Shown in pieces: positions 10,780-21,451 of a stretch of 64,000 nt of DNA (positions within the stretch are counted from its first letter, which is position 1; the number at the start of each line of letters is the position of its first letter). The stretch lies in the NCBI RefSeq assembly GCF_029852145.1, contig NC_079977.1, forward strand, positions 12,520,640 through 12,584,639. The letters are read 5' to 3'. The notes beneath the pieces are model-generated. The model had not been told where the DNA came from. It was given only the letters and a program-made list of their open reading frames with translations, and did no database searches. Position numbers and translations under genes: made by a program. The DNA comes from Microplitis mediator. Lineage: Eukaryota; Arthropoda; Insecta; Hymenoptera; Braconidae.

Positions 10780-12594
10780 ATGTTTTTTTATACAGACGGT
10801 CCTGTTCCAAGCGAAATAGGAAAACAATTATTATTGTCAGGATATTTAAATTTAAGTCCATTTGCTGACTATAAAGTAGGTCAAGTAATCAAAATGGGAA
10901 AACCTAAAAGAAAAGTACTTGCGTTAGTTATTCAAAATAACAGCACAGATATAGCTACCGAAAAAGATTATTGCAAAGCTTTGAAAAATTAAAAATTATA
11001 TATGGAAAAATCAAAATTAAAATCAATTAGTGTTTCTCAAGGACGAAGTAATTTACCCAAAATTGTATGGTCAAAAATTAAAAATATTATAGCTAAAACA
11101 TTTAAAGGAACCGATATTAAAATAATCATTTGTAGGGCTCAAATAATAATACCTCCAGTAGAAGAGAGACAGAAGATAATGGCTGAAAATCACGAGACCC
11201 CAATGGCAGGTCATAAAGGTGTCACTAAAACTTACAATAGAATCAGACAAAGATATTTTTGGGATAATATTAAAAAAAATATTGAAGATTTTGTTAGAAA
11301 ATGTATCAGTTGCCAGAAAAAGAAATTAGTAAGAATTAAAACAAAACAACCAATGGTAATTACTGATACATCCGCAGAAATTTGGGATAAACTAGCATTA
11401 GATATAGTGGTACCGAATAAAACATCGGCCACCGGTTATTCATACATATTAACGATGCAAGATGATCTCTCTAAATATTGTTTTGCAATACTATTAGTAT
11501 CCATGACAGCCAAAGACATCGCGATAGCGTTAGTAGAAAATTTTATTTTAAAACACGGTTGCCCAAGAGTAATTTTAACAAACCAAGGTCAAGCATTTAT
11601 AGGTAAAGTTATGAGTTGTTTAGCTAAAACTTTCAAAATAAAACAAATAAAAACGACAGCTTTCCACCCTTAATCTAATGGTTCATTAGAAAGAAGTCAT
11701 CAAGTCTTTACAGATTATATTAAACATTTTACAAATAAAAATAACTGGGATAAATGGTTGCCTCATGCAACTTTTGCTTATAATACGAGTGTACACGAAG
11801 GTACAAAGTTCACCCCATACAGATTAGTTTTTGGTAAAGAAGCGCGATTACCATCAGAATTTTCATATTTAGATGAGATCCCTACATACGCAGATTATGT
11901 TAAAGAACTCGCAATTCGATTATTAGAATCAAGAAAACCCTCGCAGATTTGAATCACGGTGGAAACACGGTGGGTTTGTTCCATTCTACCACTGTGATTA
12001 CGCGGTGTATCCAAAGTGATTCCACGGTGGCTTGACCACTGTGTATACACGGTGTTTCGACTGTGATTACGCGGTGGATACACCGTGGAACCGCGGTGGT
12101 GAAATAGCACAGAGCCACCGTAGAATCACGGTGGATGCACCGCGTAATCACAGTGGAAACACCGTGTATACACAGTGGTCAAGCCACCGTGGAATCACGG
12201 TGGATACACCGCGTAATCGGAGTGGATACACTGTGTATACCCGGTGGTTAAATGGAACAAACCCACCGTGTAACCACGGTGGATCCACGATGTTTACACT
12301 ACCACGGTGTTTCCACCGTGATTCAAATCTGCGAGGGAAGAAGCAAGAGAAAATTTAGAAAAATCAAAATTAAAATCCAAAGTACGATATAATAAGAAAA
12401 TAAATCCCGTAAAGTTTAAAATAGGTCAAAATATTTATTTAATAAAAAATCAAAAAGATGGTGAATTTGATGATAATTATTTAGGTCCTTATAAAGTTAC
12501 TGAAATATTTCCTGATAAAAACGACATAAAAATCGAATATAAACCCGGAAAAATAAAAATCATTCATTGCGATAGAGCAAAAATAGCACATTAG
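10780..12594 (+). pseudogene. pol: Gypsy-C pre-integrase domain and integrase
   Basis: Integrase inserts the cDNA into chromosomes. The first part (10780-11000) resembles the domain placed before integrase in 297/17.6-type elements. Then comes the HHCC zinc domain (ENHETPMAGHKG ... CISCQKK, about 11187-11330), and the RNase-H-fold core with the first catalytic Asp in LALDIVVPN. The second catalytic position reads ILTNQGQAF, where Asp is replaced by Asn. The glutamate follows in SNGSLERSH, but a TAA stop (11671-11673) stands just before it. A frameshift lies near 10990. Foldback E2 interrupts the gene at 11938. After it the C-terminal GPY-type module appears (NYLGPYKVTEIF) and the frame ends with TAG at 12592-12594. 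The gene is dead by several independent lesions. Confidence 0.85.
11938..12337. mobile_element. E2: 400-bp foldback built of 11-bp repeats, TSD AA
   Basis: The ends CCCTCGCAGATTTGAATCAC and GTGATTCAAATCTGCGAGGG are perfect inverted repeats of at least 20 bp. AA flanks both (11936-11937 and 12338-12339). Deleting the element plus one AA restores the integrase reading frame across the gap, so the boundaries and the 2-bp duplication are well supported. The interior is almost wholly CACGGTGG-like words at 11-bp intervals in both orientations, related to E1. Confidence 0.92.
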
Positions 12595-13868
12595 AATAGA
12601 AATTTTTTTTTTCTATCACCTCTCTTTACCTATATTACTACTAACCTTCATTAAAAATTTACAAGAATATATACAAGCAAACTCCATGAATTTAAGAAAA
12701 CTAGCAATGACAACTTTTCTTTCAAATTGTTTAAATCAATGAAATAAATTCTAATACAGAAAAAAACTGAAAAATTTACATATACACAAATAAACTAGGA
12801 AAAAAACTGCTACGAATTGGAATTGAGTAATAATGCTGAGAAATTTTGAAAAATAATCCTTCTTACTTTAAAATTTTAATGAAAAATTCAAATAAAAAAA
12901 AAAACAAAAAAAAAGAAGACAGAAAAATAGTTTTTTTTTAATGATATAAAGGCTCAAATAAAAACATAACATATAGACTTAAGAAAAATGTAGAATAAGT
13001 TTTAATTCCTTTCTTTTAGCAAATATGAACTTAAGACTTTAAGTAATAGTAAAAGCTAATCAAATTTTTTCAAATTTATCTTCAGAAAATTCCGTAGAAA
13101 TTTAAATGAAGTGAAATTTTGTTCTTTAAGTAACATTTAGAATAACACCATATAATAGACAAAAAAGGAGATTCTTCTTTTTTTATAATAAGACAATGAA
13201 AATATATATATACACTAGATATAGATAATTATAATTTAAATCGCATGTTAAACAATAAAAATAAATAAAGTAAAAACCAAAAAAAACTAACAAAGAAAAT
13301 ATAATCATGAATATGTACTGAGTAGAGGAAAAACAGAATAATAAAAAATTTGTAAAAAAATTGTAGATACAAATGGATATAGATTGATATAAATGAAAAA
13401 AAAAAAAAATAAATAAATTATAGAATGGAACAAAATTTGTTTCTATCAAGACATCCGAAAATCGGAGACCACTAGTTTTAGCTAACAATGATTTTGTAGA
13501 TTCATTCGTATCTTATAATTCATTAAAGACAGATAATAGAAATGCAATAAACAATCAAGTAACTTCAATAATTCAAATGATCCGAAACTTATCTCTAAAA
13601 TAACACATCATTGTTTCGAATCTCCCACCAGAATCGAAACTATCAATCTATTTGCTAATATTAACTCATTAGATTTCGAAAACTAAATAGCTGTATAATG
13701 CTTTCCGTTTAAAACAAGTTTTTAAATGCTAGGCTACAGATTGGTACACAGATTTTAAAGCTTTGAAATAGATAAAATAAAAACTAGTGTCTAGAATGAA
13801 AAAATTTACATTTCCAACAAGAGCTAAGGCCCAAAACGAGCGGGACGCTTGTCTACCGGGTTGGAAGG
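12595..13868 (+). other. 3' non-coding region of Gypsy-C
   Basis: This is very A/T-rich sequence between the end of integrase and the likely 3' LTR. There is no recognisable gene; the open frame on the - strand at 13183-13488 is low-complexity and hydrophobic by composition. The last bases before the LTR, GGTTGGAAGG (13859-13868), are purine-rich and could be the polypurine tract. Confidence 0.5.
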
Positions 13869-14769
13869 TGTTACGTCCCAGCCTGCTCGTCAGATGTCTC
13901 TGATTATTTTTGAATACTAATTACTAAGAGACCGATCTGAGACCCAACTAATTAACTAAAGATGTATATTGATAATATAGCAAGTTGCATACTTGATAAG
14001 TTACTCTATAATATAGAATAATAATATAATGTAATAATATAGTATAATAATATAATATATTAATATACATATTAAAATAATATAAAATAATATAATATAT
14101 TTCAGAATATTTAAAATATATTGATAATGTTATTTTTCTTTTAATATTTGTTATGTACAAATAAACGCTGACGCCTCAAATAAATTCTCGAGACGTGCAG
14201 CTGCACAAATACCTATTTTGTTCTAAGATAACTTTTGTTCATAGATAATTGACTCATTTGTTAGTAACAAAAACGGAGAAAGCGTGAGAACGGAGCATGA
14301 ATCATTCAAGAATATTCATTACCTCGAGCCACCCCTCTATATCGAACGATGCGCGGGCCTGATGCCCAAGCGCCTCGTATTGATAAGAAACTTACTGTAG
14401 TTTTTCTCGATCAAGAGAAGACAGTCTGAAATATAGAATCATCGAGAGCAGTCAGGCTCAATATTAGAAACTCAACTTTGTTCTCGCCCCTTTTGAAATT
14501 ATTGTTAAGAGTACATTAACAATTTTATAAATTAATTCAACTGTATATTTTCAAATCACTCAGAACTGTTCATTTATTATTGAATAAATCGGATCAATAT
14601 ATATTAAGAAATATATCTTTTCAAACAACTAGTTTATTACAACTACCGAATGGTAGCTGTTCAACCCATACTTAACAATTATTTATAATTATATATAAGT
14701 TCTCATTACGTCCAATTTAAATCAACCGCTCAACTACGCCAGCGCCAAAACATCAACCAGGACGTAACA
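13869..14769 (+). mobile_element. probable 3' LTR of Gypsy-C (901 bp)
   Basis: It starts TGTTACGTCC and ends GGACGTAACA, a TG...CA LTR with 9-bp matching ends, preceded by a purine-rich tract. The flanking four bases differ (AAGG before, TTTG after). That is expected for the 3' LTR of an element whose 5' end has been lost, and argues against a solo LTR. There is no second copy in the window to confirm the length. Confidence 0.65.
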
Positions 14770-15353
14770 TTTGTATGTAGGACAAATATATGTAAAAATA
14801 TGGCTTCAAAAGTAATTCTACAAAAATACAATTATTCATTAACGCTGTAAAAGAATTTTCTAAACTCACATACTTCAAAAATTTTAGTTTCAATCGCATA
14901 GTTATATTTTCATAAATTTAGTAAATAAACAATGTGTTTGTAAATTATATTATGAAATTATAATATATATTATAAGGTAATATTATGAGGTAATAAAACG
15001 AATTCTAGGGATGTGCGAATCGCGTTCGAATCGAATCGAATATAACTATTCAATTCGAAATTCGAATTTCCGAATTATTTGAATATTTAAGAATTACCTG
15101 AAAATTTTTGTACGAGTTGTAACTTTTTAAATTACTCGATTGACAACGAGACAATTTTGATCAACTTTCAAAATTTTTTTTTATTTTATTTAATAAAATA
15201 CACGCTTCTTGACTCAAATTTTTATCATTAATTTCATCGATTTCATAAATTTAAGCCTCAATAAAAAAAAAGTTATTCCACTATTTATTATTTTTTTTAA
15301 ACTAAGATCTATGTGTTAAAGTTATTTTATTATGGAGAAATGTAATTAGACAT
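14770..15353. other. non-coding AT-rich DNA; TTCGAAT-rich cluster
   Basis: No gene is seen. At 15008-15095 a cluster of overlapping TTCGAAT/ATTCGAA words forms a dense local palindrome after GGGATGTGCGAATCG. It may be one end of a transposon, but a matching other end was not found. Confidence 0.35.
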
Positions 15354-15715
15354 TTATTTGTCTAGCATAGAAATTTGCCACATAGAAATGTCCTGCATAG
15401 AGATATTCTACATAGTGATATCCTGCATAGTAATATCCTGCATAGAGATATCTTGCATAAAGATATCCTGCAACAGAAACGTCCTATATAGATTTATCTT
15501 GCATAGATATGTCCTACATAGAGATGTTCTGCAATAGAAATATTCTGCATAGAAAAGTTTTAACATAGATTTATCTTATAACATAAATGTCCTTCATATA
15601 ACTATGCTAGCCAGAAATCTACTGCAGGGAGTTATCGCATCATTGATTCATCAGTTGGTACGCTTGTAACCATGGACGGTATGAATCACTTGTTCTGACT
15701 GTATGCCGAGCATCT
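15354..15715. repeat. degenerate ~17-bp tandem repeat, relative of the big palindrome
   Basis: About fifteen imperfect copies of a 'tcctgcatagagatat' unit run from 15360 to about 15600. They are followed by GTACGCTTGTAACCATGGAC and 'ggtatgaatcac' near 15658-15690. The same pair, the 'catagagatat' words and then GCACGCTTGTAACCGGGTAC plus 'ggtatgaat', occurs in both arms of the palindrome at 38288-41528. This is therefore a diverged, partial relative of that element. Confidence 0.7.
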
Positions 15716-15808
15716 GCAGATAGCTTCTAGTGCAAAATGTGCCCAAGCTAACTGGATCAATACATCTTGAGCAAAATATGTTCAAGATTCTTGCACAATT
15801 CTTGGAGT

Positions 15809-17085
15809 CCCTAGCGGATCCGTATACACCGTGTAAACTTAGTGTAAACTCGATATATACCTAGTGTCAGTGTAAATTAGGGGTTTATTTAGTGTATACT
15901 CGGTGCATATTGAGTATACACCAAATACACTCAAAGTTTACACTGAATTTACACGGTGTATATGCGCACAATATACACAGAGTTTACACCGAGTATACAC
16001 TAAAAAAAATTTTTGAAGTTCTCAGAACATATGTTGTGAAGAAAATTTTTTTGAAAAAAATTGAAATAAAAAAAAATAAAATTCTGAAAAAAAATTAACA
16101 TTTTTATAAAAATTAAAATTTTCAGTAAAATTAAAAAAAAATATACACATAAGGTAAAAGACCCTGTTGTTGACCATGACCCAGTTTCTGACCTTTTCAA
16201 CTTTTTTCTAACTTACTTAAAAAACTATAACTTTAATAAGAAAATCGATTTTTTCTTAATTTATAGTAATCTATTCTGAGCCTAATTAATGGCAATTTAA
16301 AAAACATAGAAATTATTAACTAAATAAAAAAAAATGATTTAGTCGTAGGTGGCTGAGGAAGCCATTTTTTAAGTGTAGTGTAGTCTAAGCAGTTGACGTT
16401 AGAACGTGCAACAATTGAATCTGTGCACTAATTATCATGTCAGTAAAAAAATTTTAATAAAAATGTATGGATAGATCAATATTTAATTAAAATTTATTTT
16501 AATATACGTATAAAACATTAAAATGAGTTTTGTTGCTAAAATTTGAAGGTTAATAACTAGGCTCAATTTTAAAGGTGTGATGAATTTGTTGACCCTCAAA
16601 TTCTAACCTACTACGAACGAGGTTATCTTTTTTATTACATGTCTATAAAATGTAAAAATTAACATATTTATAGTTTTATTAAATTATTTTTTATAATACA
16701 GGTATACATTAACATTAAATATTTATTTTTATAAATAAAAGATCATATTTAGATCTTGAAAGTATGTTTTTGGAGTGATAAAATGGAGGAAAAAAAAACC
16801 AGAGTAGTTTTAACAAATGATTTTAATTTTTTAATTTATTGTTTTATAGCATGACTAATTATTTATATTTTAAATATTAAAAAAAAATTTGTATTTGTTA
16901 TAAAAAATTTTTTTCCAGTCACACTTAAAAAACTTTTGACTTTGCTTACAGCACTTAAAAATTTTTATGAAAATGGGACTTCGAAAAAAATTTTTGGTGT
17001 AAACTTAGTGTATACTCAGTGTATATACGCCGCGTATACACCGTGTATATTTGGTGTATACTTAGTAGATAGCGATCCGCTAGGG
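15809..17085. mobile_element. E3: 1277-bp foldback with 11-bp subterminal repeats, TSD GT
   Basis: The ends are CCCTAGCGGATC and GATCCGCTAGGG, with GT on both sides (15807-15808 and 17086-17087). The first ~200 bp and the last ~95 bp consist of GTGTATACTTA/GTGTAAACTCG-type words spaced 11 bp apart, in opposite orientations at the two ends. The interior (about 16010-16990) is AT-rich, non-repetitive and without a transposase. The termini and 2-bp duplication group it with E1, E2 and E4. Confidence 0.9.
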
Positions 17086-17087
17086 GT

Positions 17088-18168
17088 ATAACGTCACAGA
17101 AAGTTTTTTAACAAGTCTTGCGCAAGACTGGAAATATAAATCTTTGGACCAGCGTTTGCAGCAAGATACAGGGTCATATAAAGACATGAACAACTAGTGG
17201 ACTTGAGATAAGGCTTGCGTAAGTCTTTAACAAGATTGTCTTGTGTATGTCGTCGTGAACAAGCCTATGTAAATTCTATCAAAAGATTCTTGTGGTAAGT
17301 ATTCTAACCAGCAACTTGTAATGGAAATTGTTACATGGAACCAAGTCGGGCACCAAATATAACGGGTGACCTTGACTGGCTTGTGTCAACCAGCCACGGT
17401 CCTCGTTACTAATTAATTTAATGTTTTAGATCAATTTATTTATATTATCGTTAGTTTTACTTAATTCTAAATTTACTTGTTATTAATTAATTTATTATAT
17501 ATGAGAATGTGAATGTTATATTACTGGCATGCGCTCTGGTACGCAGGATCGCTCCGTCGCTGACTGGACACGCGGCTGGAAAGGAAGACTTAATTTCTAC
17601 GGGGTTGGAGGATAAAATAGAGAAAATAAAATAAACGGGTTTTACCTTATTAATTATATTTATTTAACCAAGTTTTCCCCGTGTATAAATATAAACTTCC
17701 CCAGAATAATTGAATTTATTCGAGATTTTATAGCGATGAAATAGCGGGTAAAATTGAGATCCCTGGTAATAGTTAAGTGTTGGTCGTAACGATGCGAGAA
17801 TAAAAAAAGCGCACGTCGAGAGAAAAGAACCAGCGATGTGTTTTGCGGGAATAATTTCAGGTACGTACCGACGGTCCTCGTCGTAGCATCCTGTAAGATG
17901 ATGAAAACCGGATCGCAGTAAAAACTCCCGGGAAAATCACCACCACTTATAAAATTGAGTTAACAATATATATAATATATTTTTTACTTGTTAAAATTTG
18001 TTTAATTAGTTTAGATATTAATAGTAAATTAGATTAGATCATTGTAAGGCTTTTAGATTATAAGGAAGTTAGAAATCACTTTAAGAAATTCAAGCGTATA
18101 CATTGCGCGAGACACTTAAAATTTAGTCCAGGACTAAAGTGACTGTAATAAATCCTAGGAGGTAGCTA
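17088..18168. other. non-coding DNA with degenerate CAAGTCTTG-like repeats
   Basis: Variants of 'caagtcttgcg/caagattcttg' recur on both sides of E3 (15715-15806 and 17090-17320), showing that E3 split an older repeat. Further on, no gene is seen. At 17365-17375 GGCACCAAATA is, on the - strand, TATTTGGTGCC, which resembles a retroelement primer-binding site, but no LTR end could be proven beside it. Confidence 0.35.
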
Positions 18169-18389
18169 CCCTGGTTAAAAAAGTGAATTAAAAAGGATTA
18201 AAAAAGCACACATATTTAATACTACTTAATACTCTTCAATACTCTTAATTCTCCGGAGAATTCAGATCGTACATAAAATGAATCCTTTTTAATTCTCCTT
18301 CATCTAGCGAAAAAATTATTATCGTTTTAGGATTAAAAAGAATAAAAAAGGATTAAATATTTTTAGTCCTAACTTATCCTTTTTAATTC

Positions 18390-20310
18390 TAAAATAATAT
18401 TGCAATTTCTGATCGCGCGGAGGATTCGAAAGTATAAAAGAGGATTCGAAAAAGTTTAATTCTAACTAATTCTTTTTAATTCTAAAATAATGTTGCAATT
18501 TCTGTTCTCGCGGTGGATTGAAAAGAATAAAAAAGCATTCAACAAGTTTAATTCTAACTAATTATTTTTAATTCTAAAATAATATTCAATTTCTGTTCCC
18601 GTGGAGGATTCAAAAGGATAAAAGAGTATTGGAAAAAGTTTAATTCTAACTAATTCTTTTTAATTCTAAAATAATATTTAATTTCTGTTCCCGTGGAGGA
18701 TTCAAGAGAATAAAAGAGGATTCAAAAAAGTTGAATTCTAACTTATTCTTTTTAATTCAAAAATAACTTTTAATTTCTGTTCTCGTGGAGGATTCAAGAA
18801 AATAAAAGAGGATTCGAAAATGTTTAATTCTAACTAATTCTTTTTAATTCTAAAATAATATTCAATTTCTGTTCTCGCGGAGGATTCAGGAGAATAAAAG
18901 AGGATTCGGAAAAATTTAATTCTCACTAATTCTTTTTAATTCTAAAACAATACTCAATTTCTGTTCTCGCGGAGGATTCAATAGGATAAAAGAGGATTGG
19001 AAAAAGTTTAATTCTAACTAATTCTTTTCAATTCTAAAATAACTTTGAATTTCTGTTCTCGCGGAGGATTCAAGAGAATAAAAAAGGATTAGAAAAAGTT
19101 TAATTCTAACTAATTCTTTTTAATCCCTAGCGAATTTGGTTACACCGAAAAAATATCTAAAACATACCTGGTATTTGAGTATCATTTTGGTATGTTTTCA
19201 GTAGAATCCTAAAAGTATACTCAAATTATACTTATCTATAATAATAATTTAGGTATTTTTTTGAACAAATTATACCGAAGTTATACTGAGATAAAAAAAT
19301 TAATTTCTTAGATATCGATATGTTTAATGTATTTAAGTATAGTAATTGATTAATTTGTTTATATGTTTTTTTAATAAATAATTAAAAAAAAAAAAAAAAG
19401 TGATAATTGACTGAGGTTTCGAACTTGTGACTTCTCACTTGAGAGTCTCGTGAAGTCCTCATAGCGCTGTCACAGGTCTTCATGAAATAAACAATTTTAT
19501 TTTTATTTATGGTTTGATTTTTTTATGCATTATATTTATGTTAACTATCTATGCTATTATTGTAATAGAATCAAATAAATAATAAATTGATGATACCTGT
19601 ATGTCTATCAAACACAAACAGAAACATTTCCTATAACAGTGAAATTTTTTTTTATTTTGGTATAATAAAAAAAACAGTCAATAAGTATTTACTACTCAAA
19701 AGCATTATAATACTAAACACTTAATTGAAATAGTATTTTTATAATTTTCTATGTAGGCAATAAATTAATTTACTTCAAACTTCAAAGAAACATTTTTTTT
19801 TTTTACCAGGTAAAGAGTTATATAGATAGATATTGTCCTCAACCTCTCTGATTTCGGTATAATTTGAGTATAAATCGTGCTTGAAATAGACATTTTTTCA
19901 GTATCATTTAAGTATGAAAAATTCAAAAACATATCCAAAACATAAGACATTTGAGTATAATCTGGGTATTCATTGGGTATAATTCGTAAAGCATACCGAA
20001 ATATTTATCAATTTCTACTACACCGGAAATGAACCCAAAAGAAACTTAAATTTTCGGTATGAACAAATTCGCTAGGGATTCTAAAATAATATTCAATTTC
20101 GATTCTCGCGGAGTATTCAAGAGAATAAAAGAGGATTCGGAAAAATTTTATTCTAACTAATTCTTTTTAATTCTAAAATAATGTTGCAATTTCTGTTCTT
20201 CCCGAGAATCCGAGAGAATAAAACAAAAGTCGAAAAAGTTTAATTCCATCCAATTTTTTTTAATTTCAAAGTCATGTTGCAATTCCTGTTCTCGCTGAGA
20301 ATCCGAGAGA
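18390..20310. repeat. ~93-bp minisatellite array (interrupted by E4)
   Basis: The unit contains 'taattctaactaattc', 'tttttaattctaaaataata', 'atttctgttctcgcggagga' and 'ttcaagagaataaaagagga'. 'atttctg' recurs near 18405, 18496, 18593, 18686, 18778, 18864, 18959 and 19052, so the period is 87-97 bp. Two to three further units follow E4 (20080-20310). Confidence 0.9.
19125..20077. mobile_element. E4: 953-bp foldback with 11-bp subterminal repeats, TSD AT
   Basis: The ends CCCTAGCGAATTTG and CAAATTCGCTAGGG are inverted repeats. AT lies at 19123-19124 and 20078-20079. Comparison with neighbouring minisatellite units shows that removal of the element and one AT restores 'ttaattctaaa'. Subterminal words GGTATAATTTG/AGTATAATCTG are spaced 11 bp apart at both ends. 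The interior has no coding sequence. Confidence 0.92.
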
Positions 20311-20760
20311 ATTGTAACCATAACAAAAAAAATTATTTTTCTTTTAGACTTTGAAAAAACAAAATAATAATGATTAGTAATTATTTACATTTTAAAATTT
20401 TATTCTGGGAAAGAAAAGAAATAATAATTTTATACGTGAAATTTTATTTTTTTTTATGGAGAAATTTTTGGAAAAAAAAGTAATTAAAAGAGAAAAAGGC
20501 AACGGGAAAAAAACGTAAGAGTGATCGTGAGACGCTCGCCGACCGACAATCTGCTGGGAGAGAGTAAGTGAGCGAAAGTTAGTTCCGCACTCACCGCTAA
20601 AGCGTGCGGGCTTCTTGGATATGGACACTTATAGTAGAAGTATTAAAAGCAAATGCAGCGGACGTTATCGTCAGTCATCACTCCACTGCTACTAAGTGAA
20701 CTTTGCGTAGCAGAGTGGGAAGTACCTACTGGTAGTGGCGCAGTATACCCTGCACCACGT

Positions 20761-20921
<161 letters not shown>

Positions 20922-20941
20922 TTTTTTTCATATATTCTGTA

Positions 20942-21102
20942 CATTTCCGTGACTTGGCTACATTTCCGTGACGTCACGGAAATGTCATTGTGTTTATATG
21001 ACATTTCCGTGACTTTAGATCACGATCTATATTGATCGTGAAAAATGGCGGCCAGAGGTGGTCCCTTATACATAGGACCCTTTTCAGTAAGTCATGGAAA
21101 TG
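20942..21102. mobile_element. 161-bp MITE, TSD TA
   Basis: The left end CATTTCCGTGACTT and right end AAGTCATGGAAATG are inverted repeats flanked by TA (20940-20941 and 21103-21104). The core word ACATTTCCGTGAC is repeated several times inside, partly as the palindrome CATTTCCGTGACGTCACGGA. Confidence 0.8.
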
Positions 21103-21239
21103 TACAAGTGACATACATATATATATATTTATATATATAGGTATAGATAATATATTATATTGGGTATAACAAGTGGTCTTCCCCATGGACAATTCGGGAT
21201 ATCCATCCCAGTTCGGGATCTCTATATTTTTCTTGGAAA

Positions 21240-21451
21240 TAGTTCTTTATTCTATTCGATTTCTCTGAAGAGAATTAAAAAGTATTAAAAATTTATAAAT
21301 ATCAATTCGTCTTAATTCTATTTAATTCTTTAAAGAGAATTTAAAAGTATTGAAAATTTCAAAATATGAATTCGCCTTAATTCTATTTAATTCTCTGAAG
21401 AGAATTTAAAAGTATTGGAAATTTCAAAATATGAATTCTCCTTAATTCTAT
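21240..21451. repeat. ~64-bp minisatellite, left part
   Basis: The unit contains 'ttctatttaattctctgaag', 'agaatttaaaagtattgaaa' and 'atttcaaaatatgaattc'. About three copies lie here; the array resumes at 35642-35760 on the far side of Gypsy-A, joined through the CTAT duplication. Confidence 0.85.

Larger units (their letters stand above)
3085..14769 (+). mobile_element. Gypsy-C: 5'-truncated, decayed Ty3/gypsy retrotransposon
   Basis: In order on the + strand lie a gag fragment, aspartic protease, RT, RNase H, a very long low-complexity linker, a pre-integrase domain, a zinc-binding domain, the integrase core and a C-terminal domain. The order and the style of the integrase place it near the 297/17.6 group of insect Ty3/gypsy elements. 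Stops and frameshifts are scattered throughout, so it cannot be active. Foldbacks E1 (6381-6732) and E2 (11938-12337) and a solo LTR (7134-9206) are inserted in it. The 5' LTR and the start of gag are missing. A probable 3' LTR closes the element at 13869-14769. The 5' limit is approximate. Confidence 0.8.

Noticed and set aside
6381..12337. Possible CRISPR-like array (regular short repeats)
   Set aside because: The period is 11 bp with no separate spacers, there are terminal inverted repeats and target duplications, and the context is eukaryotic.
13180..13490. 101-residue hydrophobic frame on the - strand as a membrane protein
   Set aside because: F/Y/I/L richness follows from extreme A+T content; there is no start context or conserved pattern.
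17355..17400. Primer-binding site and LTR end at GGCACCAAATA (- strand)
   Set aside because: The short match is suggestive, but no TG...CA LTR pair, polypurine tract or coding region could be tied to it.
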